Source: Clostridiales bacterium
GTDB taxonomy: Bacteria > Bacillota > Clostridia > Christensenellales > Aristaeellaceae
NCBI GenBank assembly: GCA_004556395.1
Contig: SFHK01000003.1
Location: 1-64,000 of the forward strand
Direction: 5' to 3'
DNA: 64,000 bases
Of this stretch, positions 1 through 7,524 are shown in pieces; the first letter of the stretch is position 1; each line of letters opens with the position of its first letter. The position numbers and the translations under genes were made by a program. The notes under the pieces were generated by a model. It ran no database searches and was not told the DNA's origin. It worked only from the letters and a program-made list of their open reading frames with translations.

Positions 1-1
1 G

Positions 2-520
2 GACGAAACCGACCGCGCCTACCTTGCCCTGCAGGCGCTTCACCCGCTTCGGCTGGAGGAGGTGCTCGGACTCAAGTGGGAGGACGTCGACCGCGAACAT
101 ATGCGGCTGCATATCTGCCGGGCTGTTACCCATCCGACGCGAAATATGCCGGAGGTCAAAATGCCGAAAACGAAGGCGTCCATTCGAACAATCGGGCTGT
201 CCCGTATCGCGCTGGAGTTTCTCGGCGAGGGAAAGCCGGACGAATTCGTAATCGGCGGGGAGAAGCCGTTCAGTTATACGCAGGTTCGCAGAATGTGCGA
301 ACGAATTCGCCGCGATACCGGCTTCCAGGATCGGATCACCCCTATCCGCTTCCGCACCACCGTGCTGACGGACATTTACGATCAGACCAAAGACATCAAG
401 CAAGCGCAAGCCGCCGCAGGCCACACCACTGCTGCCATGACACTCAAGTATTACGTCAAAGGCCGCAGCGGAACACATGAGGCCACAAGCGCCGTCGAGC
501 GGGCATATGGCATTGGCTGA
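2..520 (+). CDS. Tyrosine recombinase (phage-type integrase), C-terminal part
   Basis: Partial gene: its 5' end lies before the window and the frame is open from base 2. It carries the C-terminal catalytic domain of a site-specific tyrosine recombinase, which cuts and rejoins DNA through a covalent Tyr-DNA intermediate. Visible landmarks are the Arg-I box (LRLEEVLGLKWEDVD), the box-II region TPIRFRTT, the AGH motif and the final nucleophile in LKYYVKGR. The usual HxxR of box II reads IRFR, so its His is Ile while the Arg is kept. The gene runs toward a tRNA-Thr about 220 bases further on, the usual position of an integrase in a tRNA-targeting mobile element. The rest of such an element would lie left of the window. 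Family assignment is solid; which element it belongs to is unknown. Confidence 0.88.
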   Translation, partial: DETDRAYLALQALHPLRLEEVLGLKWEDVDREHMRLHICRAVTHPTRNMPEVKMPKTKASIRTIGLSRIALEFLGEGKPDEFVIGGEKPFSYTQVRRMCERIRRDTGFQDRITPIRFRTTVLTDIYDQTKDIKQAQAAAGHTTAAMTLKYYVKGRSGTHEATSAVERAYGIG

Positions 521-522
521 TG

Positions 523-635
523 CGGAAATTGCTCGGAAAGTTGCCGCGTGAACCAGCCCAAAAAGCCTTATATTTCCTGCCTTTTTGACCCCTTTTCGCG
601 TGTCGGAATTGCCCGAAAAGTTGCCGCGAAAACCT
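523..635 (+). repeat. Imperfect direct repeat pair downstream of the integrase
   Basis: Two similar segments of about 33 bases, at 523-555 and 603-635, share a core ending in AAGTTGCCGCG and are spaced 80 bases apart. They lie between the integrase stop codon and the tRNA-Thr terminator. Such repeats could be arm-type recombinase binding sites or relics of attachment sites; the sequence does not prove either. Confidence 0.5.
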
Positions 636-702
636 GAGGTCAACGAAAATGCAGGATCAGAAAGCATTTCTTGCATTTCTATTGCAAAATCGCCCCAAAA
701 CG

Positions 703-730
703 TAAGAAAAAACCGCCACTTCTGGCGGTT
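703..730 (-). terminator. Terminator of the tRNA-Thr transcript
   Basis: An 8-bp perfect stem (711-718 with 723-730, loop CTTC) is followed on the minus strand by a T-rich run. It starts 7 bases after the tRNA 3' end, as expected for a rho-independent terminator of a monocistronic tRNA. Confidence 0.85.
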
Positions 731-736
731 CTTCCA

Positions 737-809
<73 letters not shown>

Positions 810-831
810 GCGTTTCTTGAACGCGAGAATT

Positions 832-860
832 ATCATACCACACAGGCACTGGATTTGCAA
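832..860 (-). promoter_or_regulatory. Promoter of tRNA-Thr
   Basis: On the minus strand TTGCAA (855-860) and TATGAT (832-837) are separated by exactly 17 bases and lie 22 bases before the tRNA 5' end, matching a sigma-A promoter. Confidence 0.65.
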
Positions 861-988
861 TAGGATTCAACAAATATTAACACAGGAAAATTTCAACGGC
901 AAGCCGCTGTTTTCCATGAGATGTGGAATCCATTGGAAAAACCGGCGTGGGGCGGGTGGTAGGTTAATTGTAAAATCAAGTTGGACAC

Positions 989-1018
989 TTGAAAAAATCC
1001 ATAGGCGGGTGGTATAAT
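989..1018 (+). promoter_or_regulatory. Promoter of the SPFH/zinc-ribbon operon
   Basis: TTGAAA (989-994), an 18-base spacer and a perfect TATAAT (1013-1018) precede the first gene by 60 bases. It probably drives the three genes to 3668. Confidence 0.75.
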
Positions 1019-1078
1019 CGGATCATACAGAACGCGGGAGCGCGTGCAATTCGGCAGAGACGCAGGGAGGTTGATGAT

Positions 1079-1924
1079 ATGGCAGGATCGGATCGAATCA
1101 TTCGCTACAACGGCGACATGGAGACGCTCGCATGGAAATATCCGGCGCAGAAGCTGATGACCTCCATGAGCGTGATGGTCAACAATTCGCAGGAGGCCGT
1201 GCTGTACGCGGGCGGCCGGGCGTGGGATTGTCTGGGCGCGGGGCTTCACGAGCTTTCCCTGCACAAGCTGCCGCTTTTCAGCAAATACAAGCCCCTGCCC
1301 GCGGACGGGCTTACACCCTTCACGGCGGAAATCTGGTATGTGAACAAGGCGGCGACGCTGGAGCCGCGCTGGGGCACGAGCTCGCCCATTCAGGTACAGG
1401 ATCCCAGGCTGGGGCCCTGCAGCGTTCGCGCGAACGGTCAGTTCGGCGTTCAGATTGCGGACAGCGGCGTTTTCCTCACCCGTCTGGTCGGCACCCTGCC
1501 CTCCTTCTCCATTCAGGACGTAACTCGCTACTTTCAGGGCATTTATACCACGGAAATCAAATCCGCCATCGCGTCCTACATCGTGCGGCGCTCCATCAGC
1601 GTGCTGGAAATCAACGCGTATCTGAAGGAGCTTTCCCAGTTCGTTCGCGGCGAGCTGAACCTGCGCACGCGGGAATTCGGAATTCAGGTCGTCTCCTTTG
1701 AGGTGAACGCCATCAGCGTGGACGAGCGCAGGCTGGAGCCCCAGTCGGCGGCTTCGCGCGAGTTCTGTTCCGGCTGCGGCGCGCAGCTCTCCCCCAGTGC
1801 GTCCTTTTGCCCGGGCTGCGGAAAGCGCATTCGCCGCTGCCGCCGGTGCGGCGCGCTTCTGCCCGCGTCGGACGCGAACTTCTGCCATCATTGCGGCAAT
1901 CAACTGCCGACTCAGGAGGGATAA
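1079..1924 (+). CDS. SPFH-domain protein with C-terminal zinc ribbons
   Basis: A 281-residue protein of the bacterial SPFH group often labelled virion core protein or YdjI-like. Residues of about 20-220 form the SPFH (band 7) domain, a fold that oligomerises on membranes. The C-terminal 50 residues hold four Cys pairs (CSGC, CPGC, CRRC, CHHC) forming two double zinc ribbons. There is no signal peptide or clear transmembrane segment. The start is the ATG after GGGAGG at 1065-1070; an upstream in-frame start at 989 overlaps the promoter and is rejected. The next gene begins 3 bases after the stop. In related bacteria such proteins are tied to membrane stress, but no function is proven and its role here is inferred. 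Confidence 0.85.
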   Translation: MAGSDRIIRYNGDMETLAWKYPAQKLMTSMSVMVNNSQEAVLYAGGRAWDCLGAGLHELSLHKLPLFSKYKPLPADGLTPFTAEIWYVNKAATLEPRWGTSSPIQVQDPRLGPCSVRANGQFGVQIADSGVFLTRLVGTLPSFSIQDVTRYFQGIYTTEIKSAIASYIVRRSISVLEINAYLKELSQFVRGELNLRTREFGIQVVSFEVNAISVDERRLEPQSAASREFCSGCGAQLSPSASFCPGCGKRIRRCRRCGALLPASDANFCHHCGNQLPTQEG

Positions 1925-1927
1925 TTC

Positions 1928-2488
1928 ATGAAATCGAGCACAGCTACCGGACTTGGAAGGTTCAAAACTTCTGCTTTGAAATATCTGGGATGGTTTCTCG
2001 CCTTTGACGGTGTATGTCTGCTGATTAACAGCATTGCAAACTGCGGAAGTTCCGGCGATGAGGCGCTTTGCAATGGATTTTTGATTGGAGGCATTTTCAC
2101 TCTCGGCATCGGCGTCGCTTGCCTTCTCAGCCATCGCCGTTCGTCCCGCCTGCTGGCAGACTTCCGGAAGTACAACGCCATTCTGGCTTCCGACCCCGTG
2201 AAGACGATCTACCGCATCGCGGAGATGACGGGCGAAACGGTGGAGAACGTCCGCAAAAATGTGAACCGCATGATTGAAAAGGGCTACTTCGTGAATGCCT
2301 ACATCGACCAGAGCGGCAGAATCGTGCTGGCCGACAGGGAGAAAATGAATGACGTGGTGGCCAACAACGATGACCGGAAGGATTTCGTCACCATCACCTG
2401 CCCCAGCTGCGGCGGTGTGAACCGGCTGGCAAAGGGGCAGATTGGCAAGTGCGAGTTCTGCGGCGCGTACATCAGCGACAAAACCTGA
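1928..2488 (+). CDS. Two-TM protein with winged-helix-like segment and zinc ribbon
   Basis: A 186-residue membrane protein I cannot name. Residues 18-38 and 48-68 form two hydrophobic helices. Residues of about 82-125 resemble a helix-turn-helix (IYRIAEMTGETVENVRKNV, then a basic second helix). The C-terminus has one zinc ribbon with Cys158, Cys161, Cys175 and Cys178. It follows the SPFH gene by 3 bases with an RBS GGAGGG inside that gene's end, so the two are surely co-transcribed. A membrane anchor, DNA- or protein-binding module and zinc ribbon, next to an SPFH protein, suggest a membrane-associated signalling or quality-control partner; this is inference. Confidence 0.8.
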   Translation: MKSSTATGLGRFKTSALKYLGWFLAFDGVCLLINSIANCGSSGDEALCNGFLIGGIFTLGIGVACLLSHRRSSRLLADFRKYNAILASDPVKTIYRIAEMTGETVENVRKNVNRMIEKGYFVNAYIDQSGRIVLADREKMNDVVANNDDRKDFVTITCPSCGGVNRLAKGQIGKCEFCGAYISDKT

Positions 2489-2546
2489 GTGGTTTTCCCC
2501 GTGTCTCCCGTTAACCATTTCAATAATAATTATGGAGGTGTCACCC

Positions 2547-3668
2547 ATGAAAAAGCGAATCTGCACACTGCTCCTGGTTCTCGCGCTGCTGCTTTCCAGC
2601 GCCGCACTCGGTGAAAAGGAATCCTTCACCATTTCCTCTCAGAGCTACCCCGTTCCCAATCCGATGAACGCCTGGCAGCAATTAGGGAATAACGCGCGTT
2701 TCAAACTGATCGAGCATGGCGAACTTGATGCGGGCAACCTGCGCGGCAATGCCTACACCATCCGTTATGTCGGTAGTGACGGGGAATTTAAGGCCAAGGT
2801 TGAAGAAGCGCCGTACATAATCTTTCATCAGCAGTATGTCGCGCTTAAAAATCTGCTTGGCATCGAAATCGAGAACAAAACCGTATCTGTGAACGGCACA
2901 GACGCAGAGCTGTACGTTTATCCGAATGGCGGCCGGGTACTGTACGCCGCCTTTCTTCCCGACACAGAGCCGCTGATGCTCATTGAAAGCAACTGCGGAC
3001 TTATACTGGATGAAGCCGTTGAAAAAGAAAGCGACTTCGTTGTCTCTGAGATCTCGCCCACTGCGACTCCCGCTCCGAAGCCCGCAAAGAAGTCCAAAGC
3101 TTATCCGCCCGCGTTCGGAAAAAGTGGCACAATCGGCTTTATGGGGCAAACTTTAGTAACCTTTAATTATTCCGGCACCAATTTGGACGTTGCGGACTAT
3201 ATCATGGCGCTAACCGATGCCGGTTATAAAATGATAGAGCAAAAAGTCGATGACAGCAGTATTACCATGACATTCCGCAACGATGAGGAAGACATTGAGT
3301 TGGAGATTCATCAAATACTTTCCAGCTTTAGCAGCTCCTCCACCATTTTGATTACGTATTTTTACGTCTGCCCGAGCGGTGAGATCATAGACGGAAAAAT
3401 CGTTACGAAGCCCTCCGCATCATCGGGTTCCAACGGAACCTCGATGGCTAAAGCGACCGCTTCACCCACGACAAAAGCAGCGTCCAAAGCGCCGGTTATC
3501 ACTGCGCCCAATACCGCCCTTCGCTGCAGCTATTGCAACGGCACGAAAACCTGCCCCGTCTGCTACGGTCGAAGGAGATATTACATATCCGGCTACGGTG
3601 TTGGACAAGGCAGTTACGTAAACTGTGCCGGCTGTAACGGCAGCGGACGCTGCTCCTACTGCCGATAG
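2547..3668 (+). CDS. Exported protein with DnaJ-like Cys-rich C-terminus
   Basis: 373 residues, starting at the ATG after the strong RBS GGAGGTG (2534-2540); an earlier in-frame start lies inside the previous gene. The N-terminus is a signal peptide (MKKR, then a Leu-rich stretch ending near an ALG site). The middle (25-300) is unrecognised, with a Pro/Lys linker around residues 172-190. The last 49 residues carry four CxxC pairs (CSYC, CPVC, CAGC, CSYC) with Gly spacing like the zinc region of DnaJ. It probably acts on the outer face of the membrane. It is third in the SPFH operon, and all three products end in Cys-pair modules. Function unknown. Confidence 0.8.
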   Translation: MKKRICTLLLVLALLLSSAALGEKESFTISSQSYPVPNPMNAWQQLGNNARFKLIEHGELDAGNLRGNAYTIRYVGSDGEFKAKVEEAPYIIFHQQYVALKNLLGIEIENKTVSVNGTDAELYVYPNGGRVLYAAFLPDTEPLMLIESNCGLILDEAVEKESDFVVSEISPTATPAPKPAKKSKAYPPAFGKSGTIGFMGQTLVTFNYSGTNLDVADYIMALTDAGYKMIEQKVDDSSITMTFRNDEEDIELEIHQILSSFSSSSTILITYFYVCPSGEIIDGKIVTKPSASSGSNGTSMAKATASPTTKAASKAPVITAPNTALRCSYCNGTKTCPVCYGRRRYYISGYGVGQGSYVNCAGCNGSGRCSYCR

Positions 3669-3681
3669 ATGCATCTTTCAG

Positions 3682-3713
3682 GGGGTTCCCGGGCGGGAGC
3701 CCCTTTTCTTTTG
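3682..3713 (+). terminator. Terminator of the SPFH operon
   Basis: A 9-bp GC-rich stem (3682-3690 with 3695-3703, loop GGGC, one G-T pair) is followed by a T-rich run at 3704-3713, 14 bases after the preceding stop codon. Confidence 0.9.
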
Positions 3714-3742
3714 CCCGTTTGGAACAGTTTTCCTGTCCGCGC

Positions 3743-3771
3743 TTGATTGTATGGCGAAAATCGTTTATAAT
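3743..3771 (+). promoter_or_regulatory. Promoter of the NanA-like gene
   Basis: TTGATT (3743-3748), 17 bases, and a perfect TATAAT (3766-3771), 42 bases before the start codon. Confidence 0.8.
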
Positions 3772-3813
3772 AGGCAGGCGAACGCAGGAAACGGGCAGAG
3801 AAGAGGAGCACAC

Positions 3814-4704
3814 ATGAGCAACAAACGATTTCACGGCGTAATGCCGGCGCTGTACACGCCGATTACGGACGAGAACGAGCTGAAGGTGGACGAGACCCGC
3901 GCGCTTCTGGAAAAGGAGCTGGCCGCGGGCGTTCACGGATTTTATCTGTGCGGCGCGACCGGCGAGGGCCCGCTGCTTCCCGAAAAGACGCGCATGCGCA
4001 TGGCAGAGGTCGCGAAGGAGCAGGTCGGCGGGCGCACGGCGCTGATCGACCACGTAGGCGCGTGCGACGTGAAGAGCGCCATCCGTCTCGCGCGTCACGC
4101 CGAGGAGGTTGGCATGGACGCCATTTCCTCCGTTCCGCCGACGTTCTTTGTGAACTACGACGAGGACGCGGTGTTCCGCTATTACAAGCAGCTTTCCGAA
4201 AGCTGCAATCTTCCCCTGCTCGTATACGCCAACGCGATGTTCAGGCAGGGCGACATTGTGAAGTTTATCGATCGCGTGATGCAGCTGCCCACGGTCATCG
4301 GTCTCAAGTTCACGCGGTACAACTATTACGAGATGCGCCGCATCGTGGAGCTGAACGGCGGCGACATCAACGTGATCAACGGGCCGGACGAGATGCTGAT
4401 CTGCGGTCTGACGATGGGCGCGGACGGCGGCATCGGCTCCACCTACAACATGATGGGCCCCGCCTTCGTGAAGCTGTACAACGCCTTCACGGAGGGACGG
4501 TTTGAGGACGCGCGCCAGCTTCAGTTCCGCATCAACCGCTGCATCGAAATCATGCTGCGCCACGACGGCTGCATGAAGCAGGTGCTGTCCGAGGGCGGCA
4601 TCGACGTGGGCAAGCCCGCATTCCCGGGTCGCGTGTACACGCGCGAGGAAATGCGCGGCATCATGGACGAGCTGAACCGCGTCGGCTATCAGGAGCTGAC
4701 CTGA
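3814..4704 (+). CDS. N-acetylneuraminate lyase-like aldolase (DapA/NanA superfamily)
   Basis: 296 residues, the usual size of this class I aldolase family. Members form a Schiff base with pyruvate and either split N-acetylneuraminate or condense pyruvate with aldehydes. Visible motifs are GATGE near residue 49, the catalytic Tyr138 in VYANA and the Schiff-base Lys165 in IGLKFT. Lys165 matches the numbering of E. coli NanA, and the segment GADGGIGSTYNMMGP is closer to sialate lyases than to dihydrodipicolinate synthase. RBS is GAGGAG before ATG 3814. It stands alone between its own promoter and the frr promoter, with no nanE, nanK or sialic acid transporter beside it, so the true substrate is uncertain. 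Confidence 0.85.
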   Translation: MSNKRFHGVMPALYTPITDENELKVDETRALLEKELAAGVHGFYLCGATGEGPLLPEKTRMRMAEVAKEQVGGRTALIDHVGACDVKSAIRLARHAEEVGMDAISSVPPTFFVNYDEDAVFRYYKQLSESCNLPLLVYANAMFRQGDIVKFIDRVMQLPTVIGLKFTRYNYYEMRRIVELNGGDINVINGPDEMLICGLTMGADGGIGSTYNMMGPAFVKLYNAFTEGRFEDARQLQFRINRCIEIMLRHDGCMKQVLSEGGIDVGKPAFPGRVYTREEMRGIMDELNRVGYQELT

Positions 4705-4708
4705 CACG

Positions 4709-4746
4709 GAATTTCCCTTGACATTGGCAGGGAAATTCTATAAAAT
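4709..4746 (+). promoter_or_regulatory. frr operon promoter inside a perfect inverted repeat
   Basis: TTGACA (4718-4723), 17 bases and TAAAAT (4741-4746) form a strong sigma-A promoter for the frr-polC operon. The -35 box sits in the loop of a perfect 9-bp inverted repeat (4709-4717 with 4730-4738). No T-run follows, so it is not a classical terminator. A dimeric repressor site, or an upstream-gene 3' hairpin, are both possible. Confidence 0.7.
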
Positions 4747-4786
4747 AGTATGCGATGATCTGAAATGAAATCCAGGAGGTGTCCAT

Positions 4787-5344
4787 ATGTATAAGGAAAA
4801 AATCGAAGAGGCAAAATCCAAGATGGAGAAAACGCTGGTCGCGCTGAAGAAGGATTTCTCGACGCTGCGCGCCGGCCGCGCGAACCCCCAGATTCTGGAC
4901 AAGATCACCGTTGATTATTACGGAACGCCCACCCCGCTGAGCGGCGTGGCGAATATTTCCTCTCCCGAACCGCGCATGCTCGTCATCTCCCCCTGGGAAG
5001 CGAAAATGATCGGCCCCATCGAGAAGGAAATTCAGAAGTCCGATCTGGGCATCAACCCCTCCAACGACGGCCGCGTGATTCGTCTGGTCGTGCCGGAGCT
5101 CACCGAGGAGCGCCGTAAGGATCTGTGCAAGCAGGTCAAGAAGGCCGCCGAGGAAAGCAAGGTCGCGATGCGCAACGTGCGCCGCGAGACGATGGACGCG
5201 TTCAAGAAAATGAAGAAGGATTCTGTGATCACCGAGGACGAGCAGAAGACCGCCGAAACCCAGCTGCAGAAGGTTGTGGACGAGGCCATCAAGAACGTGG
5301 ACAAGATTGCCGCCGAGAAAGAGAAAGAGATCATGGCCGTATGA
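4787..5344 (+). CDS. frr: Ribosome recycling factor
   Basis: 185 residues, the exact family length. With EF-G, this protein splits post-termination ribosomes into subunits in the cytoplasm. The N-terminal helix, the LRAGRANP motif, the domain-II turn (DYYGTPTPLSGVANIS) and the long C-terminal helices are all present. RBS AGGAGG precedes ATG 4787. It is first in a long operon; the stop overlaps the next start (ATGA). In most Firmicutes pyrH lies just upstream of frr; here a NanA-like gene does, so frr has its own promoter. Confidence 0.97.
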   Translation: MYKEKIEEAKSKMEKTLVALKKDFSTLRAGRANPQILDKITVDYYGTPTPLSGVANISSPEPRMLVISPWEAKMIGPIEKEIQKSDLGINPSNDGRVIRLVVPELTEERRKDLCKQVKKAAEESKVAMRNVRRETMDAFKKMKKDSVITEDEQKTAETQLQKVVDEAIKNVDKIAAEKEKEIMAV

Positions 5345-5553
5345 CGCGCCCGGTTCTGGGGCTTCCGCTGGAGGACGCCCTCGCGGCGCTTGCGGCGGAT
5401 CCCCGACAAATTACCATTACGGAAATCAGCGCGCCGCGGGGAGAAGCACCCCGCGGCACGTTGCGCGTAGTAGCGGTGCGCGATGACGGCAGCACGCTCG
5501 TCGCCGCGCGCTTTCCGGATCATATCGCGGAGGAAATCATTGAAGAGAATTGA
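5341..5553 (+). CDS. Small PASTA-like protein between frr and uppS
   Basis: 70 residues, overlapping frr by ATGA and overlapped by the uppS start, so translation is coupled on both sides. The pattern GLPLEDALAAL, then a beta strand ITITEIS, a Pro/Arg turn and two strands (TLRVVAVRDD, STLVAARFP) resembles a single PASTA-type unit (helix plus three strands). There is no signal peptide, so it should be cytoplasmic. Short proteins of this layout occur at the same place in some Clostridia as far as I recall, with no known function. Base composition matches its neighbours and codon use is coding-like. The gene call rests on the double overlap and the absence of any other reading in the gap. Confidence 0.75.
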   Translation: MTRPVLGLPLEDALAALAADPRQITITEISAPRGEAPRGTLRVVAVRDDGSTLVAARFPDHIAEEIIEEN

Positions 5554-6325
5554 CTGGGCGCAGCTTGCGTCCCTTCTGAAGGCTCGCCGCTTTTCGCGCG
5601 AGGAGCCACCCGCGCCGGAGAAGCGTCCCCGGCACATCGCATTCATCATGGACGGCAACGGCCGCTGGGCGCAGAAGCGCGGTCTGCCTCGCTCGGCCGG
5701 GCACGCCGCGGGCACGGAGGCGCTGCGCGCCATCATTCGCGCCTGCGACGATTTGAAAATCGAATACATGAGCATCTACGCCTTTTCCACGGAGAACTGG
5801 AATCGCCCGGTGGATGAGGTGAGCACGCTGATGAATCTGATTCTGCGCTATTTCGTTTCCGAAATTGACGAGCTGGACGAGAAGGGCGTGCGCATTCGTA
5901 TTCTCGGCGACATGCGCGCGTTCCCCATCGAGCAGCGGCAGGCGCTGGAACAGGCGCAAGTTCGCACGGCGCACAACGACGGACTGAAGCTCAACATTGC
6001 CCTGAACTACGGCGGCCGTGCCGAGCTGGTGCGCGCCGCGCAGAAGCTGGGCGAGCAATGCGCGCGCGGCGAAACGCAGCCGGATGCCATCGACGCCGAC
6101 GCCATTTCGGCGCAGCTGTATACCGCGGGGCAGCCGGACGTAGACCTTTTGATCCGCACGGGCGGCGAGGAGCGGCTTTCCAACTTCCTTTTGTGGCAGA
6201 CGTGGTACGCCGAAATCATCTTCGATTCCACGTACTGGCCGGACTTTGACCGGGCGCGGCTGATTCACGATCTGAATATTTTCGCGTCGCGCGACCGGCG
6301 ATTCGGGCGGGTGAAGCGCGCATGA
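5540..6325 (+). CDS. uppS: Isoprenyl transferase (undecaprenyl diphosphate synthase)
   Basis: 261 residues. The enzyme adds isopentenyl units to farnesyl diphosphate to make the C55 lipid carrier for peptidoglycan and teichoic acids. Signature motifs are IAFIMDGNGRWA with its catalytic Asp near residue 38, STENWNRP, and RTGGEERLSNFLLWQ near the C-terminus. The TTG at 5540 is chosen as start because GGAGG lies 7 bases upstream and the reading begins just before the stop of the preceding gene. The stop overlaps dxr (ATGA). cdsA, usually next, is missing from this position. Confidence 0.96.
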   Translation: MKRIDWAQLASLLKARRFSREEPPAPEKRPRHIAFIMDGNGRWAQKRGLPRSAGHAAGTEALRAIIRACDDLKIEYMSIYAFSTENWNRPVDEVSTLMNLILRYFVSEIDELDEKGVRIRILGDMRAFPIEQRQALEQAQVRTAHNDGLKLNIALNYGGRAELVRAAQKLGEQCARGETQPDAIDADAISAQLYTAGQPDVDLLIRTGGEERLSNFLLWQTWYAEIIFDSTYWPDFDRARLIHDLNIFASRDRRFGRVKRA

Positions 6326-7512
6326 TTCGAAACGTTGCCATTCTGGGCGCGACCGGCTCCATCGGCACGCAGACGCTGGACATCCTCGCGCGCTACCCCG
6401 ACCGTTTCTCCGCCTGCTGTCTCTGCGCGCGCTCCGACGCGGAGGGGCTGTTCCCCGCCTGCTGTCTCTGCGCGCGCTCCGACGCGGAGGGGCTGTTCCA
6501 GCTGGCGCGAACGTTCCGTCCGCGCACCTGCGGGCTGGTCGTCGAACCGAAAGAGATTCCGGACGATCTGCGCGGCATCGAGTGGTTCTTCGGCGAGGAT
6601 TCCGCGTCTCGGGCGCTCGCGGTCTCCGGCGCGGACGACGCGCTGTGCGCCGTGGTGGGCATCGCGGGACTGGACGCGGTGCTGACGGCGCTGGACACCT
6701 GCGAGCGCGTGCTGCTGGCCAACAAGGAAGCGCTGGTCACCGGCGGGCATCTGGTAACGGAAAAGGCGAAACGCCTGCACCGCGCGCTGCTGCCCGTGGA
6801 CAGCGAGCACAGCGCCATCTATCAATGCCTGCAGGCGGCGCGCGGCAACGTGCCGTCCCGGCTGATTCTCACCTGCTCCGGCGGCGCGCTGCGCGAATTC
6901 CCGCGCGAGCAGCTGGCGAACGCGACGGTGAGCGACGTTCTGAAGCATCCCACGTGGCGCATGGGCAGCAAGATCACTGTGGACTGCGCCACGCTGATGA
7001 ACAAGGGGCTGGAAGTCATCGAGGCCTACCACCTGTTTGGGCTTCCGGAGGAAAAAATCGAGGTCGTCATACACCCGCAGAGCGTCATACATTCCATGGT
7101 GGAGTTTGCCGACGGCGCGGTGCTGGCGCAGCTTGGCGCGCCGGACATGCGCGTGCCCATCGGTTACGCGCTGGGCGAGCCCGACCGGCTGGCCTTCGGC
7201 GGCGAGCGGCTGGACTTCACGCGCATGGGCGCGCTAACCTTCGCTTCTCCGGACACGGAGCGTTTTCCCTGTCTGGCCTACGCCCGCGAAGCGCTTCGGC
7301 TCGGCGGCAGCGCGCCGGTCGTGCTGAACGGCGCGAACGAGGAAGCCGTGGCGGCGTTCCTGCGAGGTGAGGCGAAATTCGGACAAATTCCGCTCATTGT
7401 GCGGTATGCGCTCGATCACGCGGAACTTAAACCCATTTCGTGCGCCCAAGAGGTGTACGAGGCGGATGCGCGCGCCCGTTTGCTTGCGCGCGCGTGCCTT
7501 AGGCATTTGTAA
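6322..7512 (+). CDS. dxr: 1-deoxy-D-xylulose 5-phosphate reductoisomerase
   Basis: 396 residues. It is the second enzyme of the MEP pathway, turning DXP into MEP with NADPH and a divalent metal. Seen: the GATGSIGTQTL nucleotide loop, NKEALVTGG, the metal-binding PVDSEHSAIYQC, and GAPDMRVPIGYAL. Residues 31-45 and 46-60 are an exact in-frame duplication (ACCLCARSDAEGLF plus P or Q) in the Rossmann domain, encoded by a 45-bp tandem repeat. Without it the protein would be 381 residues, a normal length. The extra copy falls in the stretch after the second beta strand and could be tolerated, but its effect is unknown. Coupled to uppS by ATGA. Confidence 0.95.
   Translation: MIRNVAILGATGSIGTQTLDILARYPDRFSACCLCARSDAEGLFPACCLCARSDAEGLFQLARTFRPRTCGLVVEPKEIPDDLRGIEWFFGEDSASRALAVSGADDALCAVVGIAGLDAVLTALDTCERVLLANKEALVTGGHLVTEKAKRLHRALLPVDSEHSAIYQCLQAARGNVPSRLILTCSGGALREFPREQLANATVSDVLKHPTWRMGSKITVDCATLMNKGLEVIEAYHLFGLPEEKIEVVIHPQSVIHSMVEFADGAVLAQLGAPDMRVPIGYALGEPDRLAFGGERLDFTRMGALTFASPDTERFPCLAYAREALRLGGSAPVVLNGANEEAVAAFLRGEAKFGQIPLIVRYALDHAELKPISCAQEVYEADARARLLARACLRHL
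6411..6499 (+). repeat. 45-bp tandem duplication inside dxr
   Basis: The 45 bases 6411-6455 are repeated at 6456-6499 without mismatch until the last base (C versus A). The period is a multiple of three, so dxr stays in frame. Perfect identity suggests a recent slippage event or an assembly error. Confidence 0.95.
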
Positions 7513-7524
7513 TCGGAGGCGTTC

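Noticed and set aside
893..2632. 579-residue minus-strand open frame over the SPFH operon
   Set aside because: Overlaps three well-supported plus-strand genes with RBS and promoter; no motif.
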